A program made the position numbers and the translations under genes. A stretch of DNA of 64,000 bases, from the NCBI GenBank assembly GCA_029262635.1, contig JAJCZA010000002.1:124001-188000 (forward strand). The letters are read 5' to 3'. This DNA comes from Vampirovibrionales bacterium (lineage in GTDB: Bacteria > Cyanobacteriota > Vampirovibrionia > Vampirovibrionales > Vampirovibrionaceae). Positions 17,273 through 25,787 of the stretch are shown here, in pieces. The notes under the pieces are model-generated. The model had not been told where the DNA came from and searched no databases. It was given only the letters and a program-made list of their open reading frames with translations. Within the stretch, counting starts at the first letter, position 1, and each line of letters begins with the position of its first letter.

Positions 17273-18688
17273 ATGAGTACCATGAGCACCGTGAAAGCAA
17301 CAGAAAAAAAGACGTTACTGGCTGAGCGACTGGCCGACTATGCGGAGAATCTCCGGTTTGAGGATATTCCAGCCGACTGTATTTTAGAAGCCAAGCGCCG
17401 CATTATTGATTCGTTGGGATGTGCCATGGGGGCCATTGATAGCAATCCTGCCACCATTTCCCGTAATCTGGGCAAAATGGTCTCCACCACCGAAAAAGGC
17501 GCCACGATTATTGGTACGACGCATAAAACCACCCCCGACTTGGCCACGTTTGCCAATGGTATCCTCTTTCGTTATTTAGACTTCAACGATACTTATTTAT
17601 CGCTAGAGCCCGCTCACCCCAGCGATAACATTGCCGCCGTTCTGGCCGTTGGCGAAACCCTGAAATCTACCGGAAAAGAGATTTTAACCGCTATTGTGCT
17701 GGCTTACGAAATTCAGTGTCGCATGTGCGATGCTATTAGTATCCGGGCCCGAGGTTGGGACCATGTGACGTTTGGCCCGTTTTCTGTCGCTCTAGCGGTT
17801 GGTAAACTCTATGGTTTTAAGAAACAGCAGTACGTCCACGCTTTAGGGCTGGCAGGTACGCCGAACCACGCTGTTCGACAGACTCGTGTGGGTGAGCTAT
17901 CTAACTGGAAAGGGTGCGCCTTTGCCAATGCCGCCCGAAACGGCGTGTTTGCCGCCATGTTGGCTAAAAATGGCATGACCGGGCCTTCTGAAATTTTTGA
18001 AGGTGAAATGGGCTTTTTCGCTCAAGTCTCGGGCGAGTTCGAGCTGGTGCCTATGGGTGCAGAGAAAGGGACTGACAACGTCGATGACTTTATGATCATG
18101 CACACCTACATTAAGCATTTTCCAGCGGAATACCACTCCCAAAGTGCTATCGAAGCGGCTTTAGAATTGCGTCCCGACACTGGCGGCTGGGAAAATATCG
18201 AAGAAATTAATATTGACACCTTTGACGCCGCCGTGGAGATTATCGCCGGATTTAAAGAGCACTGGCGCCCTAAAAGCCGGGAAACCGCTGACCATAGTAT
18301 GCCTTATGTTACTTCGGCAGCCTTTATGGATGGGGATATTACGCTAGATACGTTTACGGACGCCCGTATTAATGACCCAAAATTGGTCGAGTTGATTCAA
18401 ACCGTTAAAATCCATCGGGCCGACGATATGAACGCCGGTTACCCGGAAGGTATCCCCAATCGATTGCGGGTCAAACTCAAAGACGGTAAGGAACTGACCA
18501 AGACGATCTCCTTTCCTTTGGGTCATGCAAAGAACCTGATGAACAACGAACAGATTGAAGCCAAGTTCCGTCCGTTGGCTGAACGGGTGTTTGACGCTGC
18601 CCAAGTCTCCCAGCAACTGGAAAAGCTCTGGGCATTTGATTCCGTTGCCGATGTGACTGATGTATTAGCGACGTTTAACCGGGAGTAA
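17273..18688 (+). CDS. prpD: 2-methylcitrate dehydratase (MmgE/PrpD family)
   Basis: 471 residues of the MmgE/PrpD fold: AEYAENLRFEDIP-type start, IDSLGCAMGA, FRYLDFNDTYL, HPSDNIAAVLA, GWDHVTFGPF, and CAFANAARNGVFAA. The family dehydrates 2-methylcitrate to 2-methyl-cis-aconitate and does not need an iron-sulfur cluster. The assignment to this step rather than to a relative rests on the following prpB and prpC genes, nine bases and about one kilobase downstream. GGGGAAGGG precedes the ATG. No AcnD/PrpF pair is seen, in keeping with PrpD being the dehydratase. Confidence 0.92.
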   Translation: MSTMSTVKATEKKTLLAERLADYAENLRFEDIPADCILEAKRRIIDSLGCAMGAIDSNPATISRNLGKMVSTTEKGATIIGTTHKTTPDLATFANGILFRYLDFNDTYLSLEPAHPSDNIAAVLAVGETLKSTGKEILTAIVLAYEIQCRMCDAISIRARGWDHVTFGPFSVALAVGKLYGFKKQQYVHALGLAGTPNHAVRQTRVGELSNWKGCAFANAARNGVFAAMLAKNGMTGPSEIFEGEMGFFAQVSGEFELVPMGAEKGTDNVDDFMIMHTYIKHFPAEYHSQSAIEAALELRPDTGGWENIEEINIDTFDAAVEIIAGFKEHWRPKSRETADHSMPYVTSAAFMDGDITLDTFTDARINDPKLVELIQTVKIHRADDMNAGYPEGIPNRLRVKLKDGKELTKTISFPLGHAKNLMNNEQIEAKFRPLAERVFDAAQVSQQLEKLWAFDSVADVTDVLATFNRE

Positions 18689-18697
18689 GTACTTATC

Positions 18698-19633
18698 ATG
18701 GCTACAGGGAGCGACGCTTTACTGACCCCGACCCTTAATAAGCCCAGCCGCTTGAAAGAGCTGATTACTGAGGGGAAGGCTCTTCCGGTGCCGGGGGCGT
18801 TCAATGCTATTTGCGCTAAAATTATTGAATCCGTTGGCTTTCCGGCCGTCTATGTTTCGGGTGCGGGTTTGAACAACGGTGTGGGAGGGTACCCGGATAT
18901 TGGCATGATGACCTTGCCTGAAATGGCAAAAGAATCCGGTTATATTGCCCGAGCCGTAAATATCCCCGCCATTGCTGATGCTGACACCGGTTTTGGAGAA
19001 GCCATTAACGTTTACCGAACCGTTCAGGAATACGAACGAGAAGGACTTTCCGGTATTCATATCGAAGATCAGGTGTTCCCCAAGCGTTGTGGCCATGTGG
19101 GCGGGAAACAGGTTATTCCAGCCAGAGAGATGGTTCAAAAAATCCGCGCTGCGGTCCGGGCCCGGCAAAACCCGGATTTCCTTATTATTGCTCGGGTGGA
19201 CTCCAAAGCGGTCCATGGGTTTGATGATGCGTTGGAGCGGGCCTGTCAGTACATGGACGCCGGTGCTGATATGATTTTTCCCGAAGCCATGGAAACGCCG
19301 GATGAATTTCAGCACTTTGCAGAGAGATTACACAGGGCGCATCCGCAAGCCTATTTGTTGGCCAACATGACTGAATTTGGCAAAACTCCCATGATCCCCC
19401 TTCAAGACTTCGAACGTTTTGGGTACAATATGGTTATCTATCCAATGACTGCCTTTCGTATTATGATGAAATCCATGGAAGAAGCCATGAGCCAACTTTT
19501 AAGCGAGGGGTCCCAAGCCGGTCTGCTGGATAAAATGACAACCCGAAAGGCCCTGTATGAGTTGATTCACTATGAATCATATGAATCGCTGGACTCATCG
19601 CTTGCCACAGATTACAGTTCAAACCAAATTTAA
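18698..19633 (+). CDS. prpB: methylisocitrate lyase
   Basis: 311 residues of the isocitrate lyase/PEP mutase superfamily. PGAFNAICAKIIE, AIADADTGFGE and the catalytic KRCGHVGGK motif with Cys131 are present, which mark PrpB. It splits 2-methylisocitrate to pyruvate and succinate, the last step of the methylcitrate cycle. Nine bases separate it from prpD, so they are co-transcribed. No feature suggests loss of function. Confidence 0.93.
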   Translation: MATGSDALLTPTLNKPSRLKELITEGKALPVPGAFNAICAKIIESVGFPAVYVSGAGLNNGVGGYPDIGMMTLPEMAKESGYIARAVNIPAIADADTGFGEAINVYRTVQEYEREGLSGIHIEDQVFPKRCGHVGGKQVIPAREMVQKIRAAVRARQNPDFLIIARVDSKAVHGFDDALERACQYMDAGADMIFPEAMETPDEFQHFAERLHRAHPQAYLLANMTEFGKTPMIPLQDFERFGYNMVIYPMTAFRIMMKSMEEAMSQLLSEGSQAGLLDKMTTRKALYELIHYESYESLDSSLATDYSSNQI

Positions 19634-19687
19634 AAAATGAAGAAGTTAGTCCGTTAATCGGAGAGACAGGGAAAGAGGAACATGCAT

Positions 19688-20818
19688 ATGACCACTAAAG
19701 CTTATAGTCCAGGATTAGAGGGCGTTATCGCTGGAGAAACAAAACTATCGTTTGTGAACCCGGAACTCAATAGCCTGATGTATCGAGGGTTTGATATTCG
19801 TGATTTGGCAGAAAACGCCTGTTTTGAAGAAGTGGCCTACCTCATGATTTATGGCAAACTGCCGAATCAGACTGAATTTGACGCTTTTGATGCCCTCCTG
19901 AAAAGAGAACGAGAACTTCCAGACACTCTTATCGAGAGCATGAGACAGTTTCCTAAAAACAGTATTCCAATGGATCTTCTCCGAACGGGCGTGTCTCTTT
20001 TGGCGCTTTACGAGGAGGAAGTGGGCGATATTTCTCATGAGGCCAACGTACGAAAAGCGACCCGGCTTATCGCTAAATTTCCGGCCCTCATTACTTACAG
20101 CTATCGTCTGACCCGTGGTCAGGATATTGTTCGTCCCGATAACACACTGGGTCATGCGGCTAACTTTCTTTATATGCTGAATGGTGAAAAACCGAATGCA
20201 GAAACTGCCAAATTGTTTGATACCACGCTGATCGCTTATACGGATCATGGTTTTAATGCCTCCACCTTTGCGGCACGCGTTACCACTTCGACCTTATCTG
20301 ATATTCATTCGGGTATGATTTCCGCCATCGGCACCCTAAAAGGGCCGCTTCATGGGGGTGCTAACGAGGAAGCCATGAAAATGATTCTGGAAATTGGTAC
20401 CCCGGATAAAGCGGAGGCATTTACCCTGAACGCACTGGCCACCAAACGAAAAATTATGGGCTTTGGGCACCGAGCTTACAAAACCGGTGATCCTCGTGCT
20501 TTCATGCTGACTGAAAAAGGCAAGGAGCTTTGCGAACGTACGGGTAATGAAAAATGGTATGAAATTGCCGCTATTGTTCGAGAAACCATGATCCGGGAAA
20601 AGAATATTTTCCCGAATGTCGACTTTCCCACCGCTTATATCTACTACGTCATGGGACTTCCCATCGAAATCTACACCCCCATTTTCGCTGTGGCACGGAT
20701 TGCCGGCTGGGCGGGTCATGTGATCGAACAACAGGACGCCAACCGCTTAATTCGTCCCAAGGCCATCTACGAAGGTCCTAGACATGAAGCCTTTGTCCCC
20801 ATGGCTGAGCGACGATAG
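19688..20818 (+). CDS. prpC: 2-methylcitrate synthase / citrate synthase family
   Basis: About 376 residues. The ATG at 19688 is preferred over that at 19682 because AGAGG lies nine rather than three bases upstream. Citrate synthase motifs: TKLSFVNPELNSLMYRG, GPLHGGANEEAM with the first catalytic His, IMGFGHRAYKTGDPRA with the second His, and a late Asp-containing NVDFPTAYIYY. Placement after prpD and prpB favours condensation of propionyl-CoA with oxaloacetate, but activity on acetyl-CoA cannot be excluded from sequence. It ends the operon at a bidirectional terminator. Confidence 0.88.
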   Translation: MTTKAYSPGLEGVIAGETKLSFVNPELNSLMYRGFDIRDLAENACFEEVAYLMIYGKLPNQTEFDAFDALLKRERELPDTLIESMRQFPKNSIPMDLLRTGVSLLALYEEEVGDISHEANVRKATRLIAKFPALITYSYRLTRGQDIVRPDNTLGHAANFLYMLNGEKPNAETAKLFDTTLIAYTDHGFNASTFAARVTTSTLSDIHSGMISAIGTLKGPLHGGANEEAMKMILEIGTPDKAEAFTLNALATKRKIMGFGHRAYKTGDPRAFMLTEKGKELCERTGNEKWYEIAAIVRETMIREKNIFPNVDFPTAYIYYVMGLPIEIYTPIFAVARIAGWAGHVIEQQDANRLIRPKAIYEGPRHEAFVPMAERR

Positions 20819-20847
20819 AATCAAAAGAAAATAATAAATAGAAATGG

Positions 20848-20879
20848 AAAAGGGAAAGTTCAATGACTTTCCCTTTTTC
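20848..20879. terminator. bidirectional terminator between prpC and the etf operon
   Basis: A 12-bp perfect stem (AAAAGGGAAAGT with ACTTTCCCTTTT) and six-base loop. The T-run on the plus strand and the A-run before the stem let it serve both convergent transcripts. Confidence 0.85.
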
Positions 20880-20899
20880 TATGAAACCTTATAAAAGGG

Positions 20900-21391
20900 T
20901 TACGGCAATTTGTTGGTCTGGACAAACGGGGTCATCAGCAGTAACAACACCCCAAGCAAAAGTTCCATCTTGGCCATTCGCTCGTTCAGTTTATGGGCTT
21001 TATTAAACGTTTCCCTTAACTCAACATTCGTCCGAAAATCAGGCTTTTGATGCATCTTAACCATTTTAGGAGTCACCCCGAGCGTAGAAAAGAGGGTCAT
21101 CCCAACTAATACGACAATGACAACATAGCGAGCAATGACCAGAAAGGACATCGTCGGCAACCCTGCAGGAATCAGTCGACAGACTTCTCCGCCAATGATT
21201 AGCCCGGCGGCGGCCAATAGCACAATATCGTAGCGCTTGAAAATAATCATCATGGCCTCACCGGCTTCAGGACGAGCAAAACTTTTGAACAGCACAGGTG
21301 CTGTAAAGGCACCTAATGCCAGTAAGCCGCCGATTAATAGAGCGAGGCCCAAACCTTGTAGAGCTGTTCCCAAGGGGGTTAAAAACGACAT
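20900..21391 (-). CDS. TMEM205/DUF4149-like four-helix membrane protein
   Basis: 163 residues from the ATG at 21391, seven bases after AAAGGAG; a TTG one codon upstream is less likely. Four hydrophobic helices, with a GLGLALLIGGLLALGAFTAPVLF first helix and FARPEAGEAMMIIFKRYD in the first loop, as in DUF4149/TMEM205-like proteins. Function in bacteria is unknown. It is the last gene of the minus-strand etf cluster, after the EVE-domain gene, though the 55-base gap leaves co-transcription open. Confidence 0.6.
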   Translation of the reverse strand: MSFLTPLGTALQGLGLALLIGGLLALGAFTAPVLFKSFARPEAGEAMMIIFKRYDIVLLAAAGLIIGGEVCRLIPAGLPTMSFLVIARYVVIVVLVGMTLFSTLGVTPKMVKMHQKPDFRTNVELRETFNKAHKLNERMAKMELLLGVLLLLMTPFVQTNKLP

Positions 21392-21446
21392 CAATGTGAT
21401 CTCCTTTACGAGTTAAACTTATCATTTAAATGTAAAATAACGCATC

Positions 21447-21953
21447 CTATACAACCGTCGTTGCTGGGGTGCAATGTTTCAGGAACAAAGCTTCGACCAG
21501 TCGGTAGTCGGCCTCCGGCCAATGATGCACATTGCCCTGAAAGCCGAGCGTCCAGTTTTTTTCAGGCCATTTTTTCAGGTATTGCAGTTGGGTATGAATG
21601 GGTGCCACTTCCACAAAACCGGACTCGTCCGCCGGAATCAGGTACGGTTCAATTCGAAAACGAAAGGGATACACCTCTTTCTTCCCTTTTCGCTCGCCTG
21701 ATTTCATAGATGATGAGCAATTCCAGATTTCGGTATAATCTTCCACGTAAGGCGATTTGACCGTGACAATCCCGCCCAGCGATTTTAACCCGCCTGTTAG
21801 ATAGTAAATCATCTTATCGTCCGGCTGAATCTGCTCGGCCTTTTTCTGGTGTCGGGATTTCAAACCCTGAAGGGTAAAGCCCAGTTTTTTTGAAATGTCA
21901 TAGTTCTCTTTCGAACCCACAACCACCCAGTAATTAATCTCTTTATCAGCCAT
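21447..21953 (-). CDS. EVE domain protein (putative modified-base reader)
   Basis: 168 residues: NYWVVVGSKENYDISKKLGF at the N-terminus, then a basic QGLKSRHQKKAEQIQPDDKMIYYLTG core with a later FRFRIEPYLIP strand. This is the EVE fold, related to PUA and YTH domains, which bind modified nucleobases. It has no fused nuclease or restriction partner. It sits 18 bases after a peroxiredoxin gene in the etf cluster, so a stress or RNA-quality role is possible but unproven. Confidence 0.75.
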   Translation of the reverse strand: MADKEINYWVVVGSKENYDISKKLGFTLQGLKSRHQKKAEQIQPDDKMIYYLTGGLKSLGGIVTVKSPYVEDYTEIWNCSSSMKSGERKGKKEVYPFRFRIEPYLIPADESGFVEVAPIHTQLQYLKKWPEKNWTLGFQGNVHHWPEADYRLVEALFLKHCTPATTVV

Positions 21954-21970
21954 AGCGAAGGGGTTTCCTA

Positions 21971-22429
21971 TTAAAAATGACGAATGGCTTCAGCGAGTTC
22001 TTCATCACTGGGCAAACCCTGTTTGGCATAGCGAATCATACCATTGCTATCAATAATATAAACGGTTCGTTGAATACTGGTGCCGTTTTCCTTTAACGCT
22101 TGATAAGCTTTGGCCATCTCTCGATTCGCATCAACGAGAATGGGAAATTCATACCCCTGCTTCTCGGAAAAACGTTCGTGACTTTCTCTGCTGGCTGGAT
22201 TGGATGCGAGTACCTCGGTATTCAGTTCTCGAAACATGTTGCGATCCGTTTGCAAAGCACAAAGCTGACGGGTACATCCGGGGGTTTGATCCTTGGGGTA
22301 AAACACCAGAATTAAATTCTTTCCGGCAAAATCCGCTAAACACACGTTCGCTTTGGAATGGCTTGCGGGTAGATCAAATGCCGGTGCTTGAGTGCCTAGG
22401 GATAAGGGGGCGTCTACGGTTGTTGTCAT
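21971..22429 (-). CDS. BCP-type peroxiredoxin
   Basis: 152 residues of the AhpC-TSA fold. The peroxidatic site reads DQTPGCT with C52, and C57 five residues on is the resolving cysteine typical of one-helix 2-Cys PrxQ/BCP enzymes. The rest follows the family (APAFDLPAS, LILVFYPKD, VYIIDSNGMIRY). It reduces hydrogen and organic peroxides using thioredoxin. It lies about 45 bases after etfA on the same strand, so its transcription may be tied to electron-transfer flavoprotein genes. Confidence 0.88.
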   Translation of the reverse strand: MTTTVDAPLSLGTQAPAFDLPASHSKANVCLADFAGKNLILVFYPKDQTPGCTRQLCALQTDRNMFRELNTEVLASNPASRESHERFSEKQGYEFPILVDANREMAKAYQALKENGTSIQRTVYIIDSNGMIRYAKQGLPSDEELAEAIRHF

Positions 22430-22473
22430 GATGATAGCTCTCCAAGGGGTTGGGAATATAAATGTTTTAGGCG

Positions 22474-23496
22474 CTATACGCTAACGGGACTGCCTTCTTT
22501 TTTTAAGGCGTCGACTAGGGCAGGAACGACGTCAAAGACATCGCCGACAATGCCAAAATCCGCCGTTTTAAAAATCGGCGCTTCCGCATCCCGGTTAATG
22601 GCAATAATCGTGCCGCTGGTTCGCATGCCGACCAGGTGTTGAATGGCTCCGGAAATACCGAGCGCAATATAAAGTTTCGGACTGACTGTTTTACCAGTTT
22701 GCCCCACTTGTTCAGAATGAGGGCGCCATCCGGCATCCACGACTGCACGAGAGGCACCAACGGCGGCGCCCAGCTGGGCAGCCAGGTTTTCAACCAGTAC
22801 AAATTGCTCGGCACTTTGTAGGCCTCGTCCGCCGGATACCACAATATCCGCATCCTCCAATTTCTTCTTAGCCGTGTCACCGGCCTGGACTTCCAGCAGA
22901 CGGGTTTTCGCTAAATCAGCAGAAAGTTCTGGGGTTACCACCTCAACGACAGCATTTCGATTGGCGTCCGGTTGTCCTGTGGCATAGGATTTTCCTCGAA
23001 CCGTTGCCATTTGGGGGCGAGCTTTATCCGTTCGGTAGCTTACCAGCATGGATTCTGCTAAACAGGACTTCACACCATCTAACTCGCCGTTGTCATTCAC
23101 GCTTAGTTCGCTTACATTGGACATTAGTCCGCCGCCGATTCGAACCGTAACACGAGGCGCGTAATCCATCGCTGTTGGCGTGCCAGAGAACAGAACAATA
23201 TTAGGTTTCTTCGCCAAAATTAAATCCGACAACGCCTTTGTATAAAGTTGGCTCTGATACTGAGCTAGCAAATCATGTTTAATGGAATAGACCGTATCCG
23301 CACCCAACTGTCCCAATAGGGTCTCTGTCGAGGTCGTATCATCGGAGGTGCCTGACAGCACCACAGCGCTAATCGATTGCCCCAGCTTGGCCGATAACTC
23401 TTTAGCTACGGTCAACAATTCCTGAGCCGGTTCGGTAGAACGGCCTTCAGAGGCTTCCGCCACAACCCAAATCCCTTTGTATTCTTCAAATCCCAT
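22474..23496 (-). CDS. etfA: electron transfer flavoprotein alpha subunit
   Basis: 340 residues. An N-terminal adenine-nucleotide hydrolase-like domain is followed by the C-terminal FAD domain with GASRAVVDAGWRPHSEQVGQ and the signature ALGISGAIQHLVGM, then NRDAEAPIFKTADFGIVGD. With EtfB it carries electrons from acyl-CoA dehydrogenases to a quinone reductase. It is 27 bases downstream of etfB. Its presence near the methylcitrate genes fits odd-chain or branched acyl-CoA oxidation, which yields propionyl-CoA. Confidence 0.93.
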   Translation of the reverse strand: MGFEEYKGIWVVAEASEGRSTEPAQELLTVAKELSAKLGQSISAVVLSGTSDDTTSTETLLGQLGADTVYSIKHDLLAQYQSQLYTKALSDLILAKKPNIVLFSGTPTAMDYAPRVTVRIGGGLMSNVSELSVNDNGELDGVKSCLAESMLVSYRTDKARPQMATVRGKSYATGQPDANRNAVVEVVTPELSADLAKTRLLEVQAGDTAKKKLEDADIVVSGGRGLQSAEQFVLVENLAAQLGAAVGASRAVVDAGWRPHSEQVGQTGKTVSPKLYIALGISGAIQHLVGMRTSGTIIAINRDAEAPIFKTADFGIVGDVFDVVPALVDALKKEGSPVSV

Positions 23497-23523
23497 GATG
23501 CGAAATCCTCTTCGTTTGAAAAG

Positions 23524-24324
23524 CTATAATACTTTTTGCGTTTTTAGAAACCCAAGTAGCTGTTCCACAGCTACCGTGGGGTCAGCTTCCTCTACTTTTA
23601 TACCGGCCGATTTTTCAGGCCGTTGCCATAGGCGAGTCAGGGTGGTGGTAGAAGCATTCGCCCCCACCTGCTCCGAAGATAACCCTAAATCGGCTGGCGT
23701 TTTAACCGGAATTTGAGTTTTATTGGCCTTCATGACCCCTTTAATATTAGCGGTTCGCAGTTCATAATCGCATTTCATCATACAAATCACGCCGGGTAAG
23801 GTCATCTCATGGAACTCAACCCCGCGTTCGGTTTCCCGCATGATTTTTAAGGTGCTTTCACCTGTAATCTCAGCGTTTTTACACGCTGTTAAACTCGGGT
23901 ATTCTAAAAGTTCCGCTACCTTGGGACCGGTTTGGCTGGTGCCATCATCTAGTGATGTTTGGCCGAATAGCAACATATGGTGGTCTGGCACTAATGTCTT
24001 GGCTGCGTTGGCCAGTGCAAGGGCTGTTGCCGTATTATCGCCCTCAAGAAAAACCGGATCCGTTAGTAAAAAGGCTTCATCGCCACCGGCGGCAATGGCT
24101 TTTTTGACCACATCTTTAGCCGAACCACTGCCCAAGCTAATAATTGAAACCTTTGAACCTTCGCCCCCGGCTTCTTTTAACCGAAGTGCTGTCTCAAGGG
24201 CATACTCGTCGAAAGGGTTCACCATCATCTCAACCCCTTCCCGCGGAATACCGGCCTCCCCGAGCTGTTCAGGTTTTAACTTTGTGTTATCCGGCACTTG
24301 TTTAATGAAAACTACGATATTCAT
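23524..24324 (-). CDS. etfB: electron transfer flavoprotein beta subunit
   Basis: 266 residues starting MNIVVFIKQVPDNTKLK, a typical EtfB start, with NPFDEYALETALRLKE and LFGQTSLDDGTSQTGPKVAELL and a C-terminal arm (IKGVMKANKTQIP). It binds AMP and forms a dimer with EtfA. It is the first gene of a five-gene minus-strand cluster (etfB, etfA, peroxiredoxin, EVE, TMEM205-like). ATG start at 24324. Confidence 0.93.
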   Translation of the reverse strand: MNIVVFIKQVPDNTKLKPEQLGEAGIPREGVEMMVNPFDEYALETALRLKEAGGEGSKVSIISLGSGSAKDVVKKAIAAGGDEAFLLTDPVFLEGDNTATALALANAAKTLVPDHHMLLFGQTSLDDGTSQTGPKVAELLEYPSLTACKNAEITGESTLKIMRETERGVEFHEMTLPGVICMMKCDYELRTANIKGVMKANKTQIPVKTPADLGLSSEQVGANASTTTLTRLWQRPEKSAGIKVEEADPTVAVEQLLGFLKTQKVL

Positions 24325-24500
24325 GGATCAGGACTCTCTCTAAAACCGCTCTTATTATGGGATATAGTCTATTTCAAACAGAAAGCCAAATCAAGCCTTC
24401 AGGGTGATTAAAAAGTTTAAATTAGTTCCTATAGTTCTATTTTTTATGTATTCTTTAACCTGCCTAGATATATAAAAATTGAGAAAGGGGTACAAGGTTT

Positions 24501-25010
24501 ATGCGTCCAATTCGATTTTCTGGCGAATACGGTATTGTTTATAAGGTCTCCATTCGAAGCAACGGAAAAGTGCCTAGTTTGGGGGGCAACGACAAAGTTC
24601 TGCAAGCAGAACAGCGAATTAGAGAAGAAGCAAAACGACAAAAAGTTCCCATTTCAATCCGAGTGGATGATTTTGTGGAAGCGGATAAAAACGGCCAAAT
24701 TAAGAGTATTAGCCAAGGGCTTGCCGTTTTTACCGGTAAAGAGAAAAAGAGTTATGACGACAATATGGTTAAAGCCCGTGTCTATAGCGTTGTCGGATTC
24801 TTACTGCCTGCCTTTATCTCAAAAGGAATACAAACAGTACAACAAGCATTAAAAGTTAAAACTCTAGACTTTGATGCCGCCGATAGCGAATTAGAAAAAA
24901 CAATGAAACACATACAAAGCATGGTTAAGGACTCACCCCTCACAACGGAAAATATGCAGGATGGTTCAGGTAAACTGACATTTGATCTAGAGACAGGTGA
25001 AAAGCTATAA
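24501..25010 (+). CDS. uncharacterized protein starting MRPIRFSG
   Basis: 169 residues, ATG at 24501, with AAAGGGG upstream. Not recognised. It begins MRPIRFSGEYG, an example of the recurring N-terminal F-[G/S/K] motif, and then has a SLGGNDKVLQAE stretch loosely like the TGNDRILLTRA of the gene at 34558. The middle is Lys-rich and mixed, the C-terminal 70 residues look helical with an acidic amphipathic segment (DFDAADSELEKTMKHIQ). It has no signal peptide or TM helix. It is divergent from etfB and followed by an independent uspA promoter. Confidence 0.6.
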   Translation: MRPIRFSGEYGIVYKVSIRSNGKVPSLGGNDKVLQAEQRIREEAKRQKVPISIRVDDFVEADKNGQIKSISQGLAVFTGKEKKSYDDNMVKARVYSVVGFLLPAFISKGIQTVQQALKVKTLDFDAADSELEKTMKHIQSMVKDSPLTTENMQDGSGKLTFDLETGEKL

Positions 25011-25041
25011 ATTTGCGAACGGTTCTTATTCGGTCTTTTAT

Positions 25042-25070
25042 TTGATTCACTCTAATGTTTTCAGTACAAT
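25042..25070 (+). promoter_or_regulatory. sigma70-type promoter of uspA
   Basis: TTGATT at 25042-25047 and TACAAT at 25065-25070 with a 17-base spacer. The start of transcription would fall near 25077, leaving a leader of about 75 bases before the uspA ATG. Confidence 0.6.
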
Positions 25071-25153
25071 GACTAGTAGAACAAGGAGTTCAGGAGGCTA
25101 TTTTATAGTTTTACCCCTATTCTAATATCAATCTTAAAAGAGGAGAGTCCATA

Positions 25154-25579
25154 ATGAAAGTTTTAATTCCGATTGATGGGTCTGATACATCACTGAGAAC
25201 ATTATCTTGGGCTTGCGAGTTGCTGGATACATCCTCCACTGAGTTCCACCTTTTGCACGTCGTGCCTAAAGAAGTGCCTGAGTTGGTAACCCCAACGTAT
25301 GAAATTGAAGATACGCTGAAAATGTTAAAAGAAGCGGAAAAAATGGTGGCGGGTAACGGTGGTAAAGTCGGTTCGGCCAAATACATTGAAGGTGAGCCGG
25401 TTCATTCTATTTGCGCTTATGCTAAGGAAATCAATGTGGATCAAATCCTAATGGGCTCTCACGGTCGCTCAGGCCTGATGAAGGTTCTGCTGGGTAGTGT
25501 TAGTTCGGGTGTCTTAGAGAAAAGTGAAACACCGGTTTTTATCTACAAGAACCTGAACAAAAAATTGGCCAACGTTTAG
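25154..25579 (+). CDS. universal stress protein (UspA family)
   Basis: 141 residues with a MKVLIPIDGSDTSLRTL start and the ATP-binding signature GSHGRSGLMKVLLGSVSSGVL (abridged GSHGRSGLMK...GSVS) near 112-132. The G-2x-G-9x-G(S/T) spacing marks an ATP-binding Usp. The physiological role is usually in stress or growth arrest. It has its own promoter and lies ahead of clpB, but a 208-base gap suggests separate transcription. Confidence 0.88.
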   Translation: MKVLIPIDGSDTSLRTLSWACELLDTSSTEFHLLHVVPKEVPELVTPTYEIEDTLKMLKEAEKMVAGNGGKVGSAKYIEGEPVHSICAYAKEINVDQILMGSHGRSGLMKVLLGSVSSGVLEKSETPVFIYKNLNKKLANV

Positions 25580-25787
25580 CTTGTTGCTCTTTTTTATAGA
25601 TGTGCGGCACAAATATTAAATCATCCTAATCTTTGAGCCTATTTCTTCTACGCTCTGGCATAATACAATCAGGTTAGGTTTAGTTAGAGCGCATGAATAC
25701 ATTTTTTAATCCTTATTAAAGGCTAAGATTCAGCCCATTAAATTGTGATTATTCACTGTTCAAGCAAAAGAAAAGGAACTGTGAGCC

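Noticed and set aside
25580-25787. CIRCE heat-shock operator before clpB
   Set aside because: No TTAGCACTC-N9-GAGTGCTAA element or near match was seen.
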